A stretch of DNA of 64,000 nucleotides, from NCBI GenBank assembly GCA_003427395.1, contig BFEA01000181.1, positions 2,161,067 to 2,225,066 of the forward strand. Reading direction: 5' to 3'. This document shows positions 57,000 through 64,000 of the stretch, in pieces. The notes beneath the pieces are model-generated. The model worked only from the letters and a program-made list of their open reading frames with translations. It did no database searches and was not told the DNA's origin. The position numbers and the translations under genes were made by a program. Within the stretch, counting starts at the first letter, position 1. Each line of letters starts with the position of its first letter. Source of the stretch: Chara braunii (lineage: Eukaryota > Streptophyta > Charophyceae > Charales > Characeae).

Positions 57000-57466
57000 G
57001 AGGGCCTTACTAAAAACTAGGATATCATCTAGATAAACTACTACAAACTTATCTAACCATGGTCTGAACAAATCATTCATACAATGCTGAAAAGTGGCTG
57101 GCGCGTTGGTTAGTCCAAAGGGCATCACTATAAACTCATAGTGCCCATATCTAGTCCAGAATGCAGTCTTGTACTGATCATCAGGATGGACTTCTATTTG
57201 ATGGTATCCGGACTTAGATCTATCTTGGAGAAATACTTACAACCCTGCACCCGATCTAAGAGATCGTCTATCCTCGGCAGCGGTTTAGCATTCTTTACAT
57301 TAATCGCATTTAAACCCCTATAGTCTATACACATACGAAGCTCTCCTTCCTTCTTTGGGACGAACAGAACTGGTGCTCCAAAAGGAGACGAACTGGGCCT
57401 GATGCAACCTTTTTCGAGGAGCTCGTCCAATTGCTTACGTAGCTCCTCTAACTCTCTAGGGGACAT
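57000..57466 (-). pseudogene. GyC reverse transcriptase, frameshifted
   Basis: [20 protein letters not shown], then [20 protein letters not shown] and YFSKIDL. One base is missing after KIDL (near 57215), so [18 protein letters not shown] and the catalytic [11 protein letters not shown] (about 57015-57050) are in the next frame. A TAG at 56997 follows. Confidence 0.85.
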
Positions 57467-57514
57467 CCTGTAGATTGCTCCCTTAGGAGTCTACTGTCAG
57501 GCTCTATCTCTATT

Positions 57515-58204
57515 CTATGCTGGATGGGTCGCGGCACTAGGCGACTCAGTCAAGTCTTTGAATTCCTCCAGCAGCTTGGCAATCGTTGGGTTTGTGGAAC
57601 CATCCTTTTCCTTGGCCTCAGTGACAGGTCTAACATAAACTACAAAGACCTGATCCTCCAACTCCTTTTTCACTAGTCGCGCGAACGTGGGAGCACTGAG
57701 ACAGCAATGTGCCAAGGTGTCGTCTACACCTGACACATGAAACAGGCGGGCAGTCTTAACCTCGCCTGACGGGCTAGGGAGCCTACACTCATGCTCTTTC
57801 AAACGGAGTGTGGCCCCTGCTGCCTCTCCCCAATCCATTCACAACACTACGTCGAAAGGAAGGTCATCCTGTACAAGGAGAGTTAGGGAATGGAGAACTT
57901 TCTCCACCTTCCCATCCTTCTCTAGGCGAAAATACGCCTGGACTCGCTCTACATAGTCCTCAACATGCATTGTGCGGTTGTCTGTGAGGACACTGATTAT
58001 GGGGTCTGCCAATTTTTGGACTTTTAATCCTAGCCTCAACTTTTTCAGCGCTCTACGGCTAATATAACTTCGGGTGGGCCATGAGTCTATAAGGGCCCCT
58101 ACTCTACTCCTGAAAACTTCTTCATCAACCAGAATTAGCTGTCCTTTGCTCTCTTTCTTCATCTTGGCCCAGGCTGGCATCCTCTCCTTTAACTTTTGCC
58201 ACAC
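57515..58204 (-). pseudogene. GyC protease region
   Basis: One frame broken by a single TGA at 57839 (VVL stop MDW, where Gly is expected). The retropepsin motif reads ALIDSWPTRSYISRRALKKL at about 58050-58110: the catalytic DSG is DSW followed by Pro, so the enzyme should be inactive. Downstream, DDLPFDVVL and MDWGEAAGATL correspond to the usual DVILGMDWL region. Confidence 0.8.
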
Positions 58205-58330
58205 GTGTGAGGGACGTGCCTAAAGAGACGCTAACACAGGCGGTCTCTGGACAACTAGCTAGGCACGGGCCTGCAACCTTTGCCATAGGTTAGTGGGTTG
58301 GGAACCTTAAAGTAGGGGTAGGTGCAACCC

Positions 58331-60248
58331 CTACTGGCTGCTGCCTTTTGACTGCTGGGCAGCCCAACGGGCTTGTCTATACTTTGGACAAAATTTAATT
58401 ACGTGGGCCGGGTCACCACAAAACACACACTGACCCAAGTTGACGCGTTCCTGCCATACGCCCTGGTGCAAGCCCAAATCTTCCCAGGGCCTGCCCTGTG
58501 GCAAGCCTGGGTGCCATCCCCCTTGAGGTGCCCTTCCACCTCTTCGCTGTGGGGACCGATTAGAACGTTGGCGATTGGCGGGATCTTGACCCCTACCTCC
58601 CACTTGGTGGTGTCCCTGTCCAGCAACCCCCTGTGCGCCCGGTCCTCGGCCTCCCATGGCCTGGCCCCTTTGGCCCTGGCCTCCTCCTCTCACTGGCGGC
58701 CTCCCTCCAGCCTCGACAACAACATAAGACCTCCCTTGTCCCACGCTACTGTCCTCTTCTTCTAGGCCCCACTCAATTTGACTATATGGGATCTCATCAG
58801 TACCACCTTCCTCTAAAGTAAGGATCATGTGATCCTTGGCCCTCACCTGGCTTGAGATGGTACGGCCTTTCCACCTTTTTCCCTTGTCCAAATCCTTATG
58901 CCAGAAGGTGGTAACTGGCATGGATTTTGACTCTTACAGGACGACTTCTGTACTCAATGCATCATAAGTAATGCCGGCCTGTTGAGATTTGTCAAAGAAA
59001 TGCCCACGCAGGGCCTCGGGCATGGCTCGATAAAACGACTGGACCAGTTGGGTCTCAGTGACCCCATGGTCTGGGACGGCTACCAAGTCGTCCATGGTGC
59101 CCTTGAGTGCTCTCGCACTCCTCCACTGTCGCAAGTGGATCGTTTGTAGCTTATCAGAGGCGCGAATGCCTCTCGTTGGGTCAGCAAATCGCTCCTTCAG
59201 GAGCTTGAAGAATTGAGGAAGGGGGGTGACTCTTGAATATGCAACCAGATTGTTTTCACAACCGGCTGCGCGCGCAAGGGACTTGGCAAAACTAGCCGCC
59301 TCATACTTAAGGGCCTGGAAGGCCACGAGGACTTGTTCCTCTGACAGGATGTGCTGTAAATATATGTAACTATTGACACTGGCCTCCCAGTTGTCAAAGT
59401 TATCCTCCTCCTTCCCCGTATGCGTCTGGGAACTTGAGCTTTACAGGCTCTTTACGGGGTCTGACCTCGCCCTCTACAGCGGCTATTGCTTTGGCACCTT
59501 CAATGGCGCCTTCACAAAACTTCCCCACATTCTCTCTCAGTTGCTCGACTTCACCCCCAATGTGGGTAATCATATCGCGCGCAAAGTCTCTAAACCCCGA
59601 CCGCATGGCACTCTAGGCTACCTCTTGACTCGAACTGGCTTGGCGCTCCTCTATCCAAGCCGTACTCGACACCTCTAAGTAGCCCAACACCTTATCCCAT
59701 TTGGCCTTGTCGTCTGCCAGGGCCTGCACTTCTTTCTTACTCTCTTGCACCTTCGCCACCTCTGCGGTTAGTTTATTGACTTCCTTTCTCCTCCTCTTGT
59801 TCTCCCTCTTCATCCTCAGTTTCCATGCGAACTTCTTCTCCTCCTCCCTTTCTCGCCGTTCCATAGGGTCCTTCATTGTTGCTAGCTCACTGGCTAGCGC
59901 ATCCCTCTCCTCCCGAGTCACATAACTCCCCTCTCTACCTTCAATGCGAGTTCTCTTTTTTTTCTCCTGCTGCCACTTCTTCTTCGGCAACCTTTCTTCT
60001 TTCTTCGTCCTCCTGTTGAACCCTACTTATTCGGCAGCCTTTCTTCTTTCTTCGTCCTCCTGTTGAACCCTCTTCGTCTCCTCCTCCAACCTCTTCATCT
60101 TAGCCGCCTGCTCCTCTGCGATAGCCTTTAGCTTCGCTTGCTTCTCGAGGTCCTCCCTCTCCTTGTTCTCTTTCACTAGGCCGGCCATCTTTTCTTGCTG
60201 CTCCTTGGTGTAGGGGTTAGTGTCTATCCCACTACGGGTCTCAACCAT
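58331..60248 (-). pseudogene. GyC gag
   Basis: Starts at Met 60248 (MVETRSGIDTNPYTKEQQEK), followed by a long Lys/Glu coiled-coil region. TAA at 60027 lies at the edge of a ~40-bp tandem duplication; TAG at 59613; a one-base shift near 59400; TAA at 58934. The gag core is at 58934-59400 (FDNWEASVNSYIYLQHIL; FFKLLKERFADPTRGIRASD; ALRGHFFDKSQQAGI). The Gly/Arg/Gln-rich tail ends with an intact zinc knuckle CVFCGDPAHVIKFC at about 58375-58420. Gag forms the particle and binds RNA. Confidence 0.85.
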
Positions 60249-60964
60249 GGTGATAGGTGCACAATCAGGAGGATTCCGCTCCTCACCACGTAGACTCTAA
60301 CCCCTGACTGACAAACCTATTGACTCAATCTATGGTCTCTAGCCTAGACCTACACTATGGCTGTCACTACTAGACCTGTTGCTGATCAGGAGGCATTTCA
60401 GGAGATCCCCCGAACTCCTCAGGAGTTGTTTAACGTCACAGACAGGACGACGCGATCAGCAAGTCTCTCAAGACTAGACGGTCTGTTGTGCAGCCCACAA
60501 CTCGGATTTTGGGCCTACCGTGCCACACCGAGCAGCCCGCCGGTCAGTACCGGTCCTTGGGAGGGTTTGACATCCGGGACAGTCGAGTCGTCAGACACAG
60601 TCTTTAGCCCTACTCAGCCCGTGTGGGTTTGGTCAACAAGGCCCTATCCTTCATCCACAGAGTGCTATCACCTAGACAGAAGATACTCAATGCAAATAGA
60701 AGAGACAGACAGACTGGACTCAGCCAGTACCACAGGGTGTGTGCACATCCACAGGGCGAGGGGTAGGCTGAAGGCTTGGCGAGAATTACCGGCTCCAGAT
60801 TGGTCAAAGTCTTGGTCAACGCCTTGGTCAACGCCTTGGTCAACGCCTTGGTCAACGCTGCTATCAACCCCCGGTCAACTCCGGTAACCGCCGGTCAACA
60901 CCTGCCGGCTCCTCTTCCTCGCCAACCCTCTTCTTCCCTTCCTTTCACCCCGGTTGTCTTCTTC

Positions 60965-61001
<37 letters not shown>

Positions 61002-61180
61002 CGGCCCTCATTTCACCTTTCAGCTATGGCCTCTTCCTCTCTCTTCTCGGTCTCTCCCCCTCTGTCCTCTCTTTCCCTCCTTCGTTACTCCGTGATGATG
61101 CCTCCGCGTTGGCTGCTTCTTCCTCTACGTGGGACTGCACAGTCCGCTTCACAGGTACGTAACAGCCAAACTTGTATCGC

Positions 61181-61227
<47 letters not shown>

Positions 61228-61459
61228 CGTAGCGATATCTCCAGCGCAGCAGGTACGTAGTATCCCAATCTTGTAGCGCTCAACCTTACTCTCTCTCTCT
61301 CTCTCTCTCGGTCTTCTTGTTCGTCGTTGTCTTCTTTGCAGGTGCGCGGCGGCTTCTCCAACATAAGTCCACTATGGCGGACTACAGCCTTCGGCGGCCA
61401 CCTCAGCTATGGCGCATCATGTCCTGCATACGACGGCGCGCATGGAATAGTTGGGACCA
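60249..61459 (-). other. GyC leader
   Basis: About 1.2 kb of non-coding leader between primer site and gag. It contains CT microsatellites (61176-61225 and 61288-61310), a 33-base T run near 60968-61000, and four tandem CTTGGTCAACGC units (60810-60857). Confidence 0.7.
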
Positions 61460-61471
61460 GCTCTGATACCA
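61460..61471 (-). promoter_or_regulatory. GyC primer-binding site
   Basis: TGGTATCAGAGC on the minus strand, perfect for the plant initiator tRNA-Met, one base inside the 5' LTR. Confidence 0.9.
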
Positions 61472-61472
61472 A

Positions 61473-62356
61473 TGCAATCAGACTCGTTCTCATGCACACT
61501 TTTCATGCATGTAAACAGTAACGCAGCAGCTGGCGACATGCGCCCACTCAAAACTCAGAGATATGGCATCCAGATAAGAGTTCACTTTCAACTGGCTATG
61601 GCGACTCAGCGCCCAAACAACTCACTGTTCACATACACCGGATCACCCTGGATATCCCACACGCGTCACTCTAAACACTGACACATACACACACACACTT
61701 CACACTAACTACAGCTAAGCAGCTATGGCTGCCTCTACCCTATCACTATACTAAGCTCCTTCTCTCTCGCCCACTGTGTCCTCCGGGCTCACTGCAGACC
61801 TCCTTGCACAAGTCGCTGTGACAGCGCTTCCGCATGGCTCACGCAGGAATGAATGAAGGGCTGGGCGATGCCTCTTGATTTATACTTCGGAAACTCGTTG
61901 GTCTGCCCTTTGCCATCTGCCCATGGTGCTCACAGTCCCCCGTGGTATTTGCTGGACCGGACTGGGGCTGACTGGACCTTACCGCTGACTGACTGTGGAC
62001 TCACTGCTAACCTACTGTAGTTGTACTGCAATTGCACTGCAGTGAGTCCACCACGTGACTCACCACGTGACTCACCACGTGACTCGCCACTTGACCACTT
62101 GCCCACTTGTCGACCTTCTAGAAGGACTACAGCTAGACTTCTGGAACTCGCTAAGACTTCTACCCTACAGATCTACAGATCGAACCCCTGCTACCTTTGG
62201 ACCTACGACAGACCTACCAACTGTCTACGAATATATACAGGTCACAGGTTCAACTCTCGGGGTCTACGTGGGTACTGTACATGGGTAGGACGAGGTCTAG
62301 GGATCGAACCCTGGGTACTGCATCTGCTACTGCTAAAAAAGGTGAAAACCGTTTCA
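61473..62356 (-). repeat. GyC 5' LTR (right copy)
   Basis: 884 bp, same ends as the left LTR. It has a TATA-like box (TATAAATC on the minus strand at 61877-61884) suited to the element promoter, and a local triplication of CACGTGACTC (62052-62085) absent from the left copy. Confidence 0.9.
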
Positions 62357-62360
62357 GAAT

Positions 62361-62961
62361 TGCCCCCGTCAAAATACAATCTAACTCCTTTAAACTAAGA
62401 AAAGTTCAGCAGCGCCTCCCGTAGGAAAAGTGCCTTCTCAAAATTTATACTAGCTCAAATATGAAAATAAAACAATCTCTAATTCTGGAAAGTCAAATTT
62501 TGTCTAACTCCCTAAATTAGTAAAAATTTGGGCAGCACTCCCTTTACAAAAGAAAACTTTTTAGATTCTTACTAAGTGAGATATGATCCCAGAGCAGAAC
62601 TTGAGTTTAACTAAGACATAAGTTAACTAACTCCTTATAATCTAACCCCCTTAAACTAAGAAAATTTCGGTTGTGCTTCCCGTAGGAAAAGTGCCTTATC
62701 AGAATTTATACTAGCTCAAATATAAAAACAAAACAATCTCTAATTCGAGAAAGTCAAATTTTGTCTAACTCTTTGAATTAGTAAAAATTTGGGCAGCCCT
62801 CCCTTTAGTAAAGAAGACTTTTTTTGATTCTTACTAAGTCAGATATGATCCCAGAGCAGAACCCGAGTTTAACTGAGACAAAATTTAACTAACTCCTTAG
62901 ATTTGGAAAAATTTCGGCAGCACCCTCTTTAGAGAAGTGCTAGTCCAAGATTTATACAAAG
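62361..62961. repeat. AT-rich ~262-bp tandem repeat, about two units
   Basis: TAGGAAAAGTGCCTT(C/A)TCA, ACAATCTCTAATTC, TTTTGTCTAACTC, GATATGATCCCAGAGCAGAA and TAACTAACTCCTTA recur at a spacing near 262 bases from 62395 and 62655. This was the DNA into which GyC inserted (62357). Non-coding. Confidence 0.8.
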
Positions 62962-64000
62962 TGCTACGATCCTGGCCAATTTCGAAGTATACATTCATCT
63001 GAAAGTACAATGCCATCCAATTGCAAAAAGAAATGAATGAACTTGAGAGGAAAGAGAGGGAAAGAAGAAGAAGAAGAAGTGAGAAAGAAGAAGATGATGA
63101 TGTACTCCAGCATAGACCAATGTCAAGGCTCTTCTTCTTCACCAACCAATCCCTTCCTCCTTATCTTCTCCCTCTTATTCAAACAAGAAATAACAATAAT
63201 AATGTTGAATGACTGAACCAGAATCAATGTCCGAATCCCACTTCTACTGCAGGCACAACATGAGGTCCACCATAGCCATGGCAACCCTTCCTCTTCCTCT
63301 ACATGCAAGCCGAGGCTATGGTGGACTACTGAGGCTTCAGCCTCCTGTCCAAAGGACCACTCAAAGCAGCTATGCCGCTGCCCCACTTCGAGGTCATCAC
63401 CATGCAACTATGCCGCTGCCCACTCAGCCACCATGCCTGACTCTGTCCCGAGCTTCCTTTATGCGGCACTACCCCCACTGGGGCCTTCCTGATGCAGCGC
63501 CTAGCAAGGAGATGAAGATGGTGTCTACCATAGAGGGAAACATCATTGCAGACCCTGATATTTCCCGTACAGGCTCTAGACTCAGACTGGTTGGACTGGT
63601 ACCGGCCTTGACCTACCCTACCGCTACTGGACTCTAAAAATGCCAACTTTGTCTTTTTCTGCTCGGCCTCCAATACCCCCTCACGTCAACTGCAGTGGGG
63701 TGCAGTATCGGCCTACTGGCCTACTTGAGTGTTTTTCCGCTACCCCAAGGGCCGCGGGGCCGCTTGCTTCGCCACTTGAGTGTTTTTCCTGCTACAACCC
63801 TCAATGCCACGGCCACAGGTAAGTACCGGCCCTACGGGCCTGCCAAACAAACAAGTACCCTTGAGGGTCACACACACACTCATACCGACAAACACTCAGA
63901 GAGGCACGCAGGTCACAAGCACGCACACACAGACAGACTTAGAAAACACGGCAGAATGCGGGAATCTCAGCAATGCATCCATTCCATCAGGAGAACTTAA
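62962..64000 (-). mobile_element. GyA-family LTR, inverted, running off the window
   Basis: Minus-strand match to GyA LTRs: ends TACTTCGAAATTGGCCAGGA then TCGTAGCA at 62962, contains the GAAGAAGAAG stretch, CATAGCTGCTTTG, CTTGAGTGTTTTTCC (rc AAACACTCAAG) and, at the window end, TTCTC(C)TGATGGAATGGATGC as in the LTR start region. The TGTAATGACCCG start lies beyond 64000. Any element body would lie further right. Confidence 0.85.

Larger units (their letters stand above)
53678..62356 (-). mobile_element. Complete Ty3/gypsy retrotransposon GyC (chromovirus type)
   Basis: 8.68 kb with two LTRs (53678-54699 and 61473-62356), primer-binding site at 61460-61471, gag, protease, RT, RNase H, integrase and chromodomain-like tail in order on the minus strand. 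GAAT at 53674-53677 and 62357-62360 is the target duplication (at least four bases). The structure is whole but the coding part has about five stops and several frameshifts, so it is dead or depends on helpers. Confidence 0.9.

Noticed and set aside
60357-60887. 176-codon plus-strand frame
   Set aside because: Lies in the GyC leader, antisense to the element, and ends in the CTTGGTCAACGC tandem repeat.
1-64000. CRISPR arrays, bacterial operons or phage genes
   Set aside because: All regular repeats are tandem satellites, microsatellites or LTR duplications; coding content is eukaryotic transposon type.

Overview
This is a nuclear, repeat-dominated stretch from a streptophyte plant, probably a charophyte alga (Chara-like) or an early-diverging land plant. 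The reasons are: Ty3/gypsy retrotransposons primed by initiator-tRNA-Met (TGGTATCAGAGC-type sites), a hAT transposon with plant-type ends (CTATGTTGCACG), a plant-type mitochondrial nad4 fragment inserted in nuclear repeats, abundant CT/CA microsatellites and no dense host gene content. The organism is an inference. No intact host gene could be identified; almost every coding signal belongs to a mobile element, and nearly all are decayed.

Layout. 1-2402 and 7321-8331 are AT-rich flanks holding the remains of another retroelement. 2411-7320 and 8340-10340 are the two halves of one hAT transposon, placed in opposite orientation; re-inverting 7321-10340 would join the transposase in frame and give matching 8-bp target duplications (GTTACGAT). 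11110-15330 is a decayed gypsy element (GyB, minus strand). 15405-18286 holds seven truncated U2 snRNA-like sequences mixed with microsatellites. 18788-~19930 is a lone LTR of family GyC. 20135-49911 is a head-to-tail array of three internal regions of a second gypsy family (GyA, plus strand) separated by LTRs (28032-29395 and 42570-43828) and led by an inverted pair of truncated LTRs. Copy 2 carries a nested 5.07-kb insertion (29411-34477); copy 3 carries a mitochondrial nad4 fragment (44362-44688) in its leader. 50551-51048 repeats the start of the nested insertion. 51698-52030 is a short tandem repeat containing a complete type III hammerhead ribozyme (51830-51887). 52116-52616 encodes a RING-like zinc finger with one in-frame stop. 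53678-62356 is a whole GyC gypsy element (minus strand) with both LTRs, primer site and target duplication. 62962-64000 is an inverted GyA LTR running off the window.

How the parts work together: the gypsy elements encode the usual gag, protease, RT, RNase H, integrase and chromodomain-like tail, but each has stops or frameshifts, so none is obviously autonomous. Many in-frame stops are TAG where a sister copy or family motif has CAG or TGG, as expected from cytosine-methylation decay. The signals most worth following are the hammerhead ribozyme repeat, the U2-derived repeat family, the inverted hAT with recoverable target duplication, and a stop-plus-shift site conserved in all three GyA pol copies that would read through with a single +1 frameshift.
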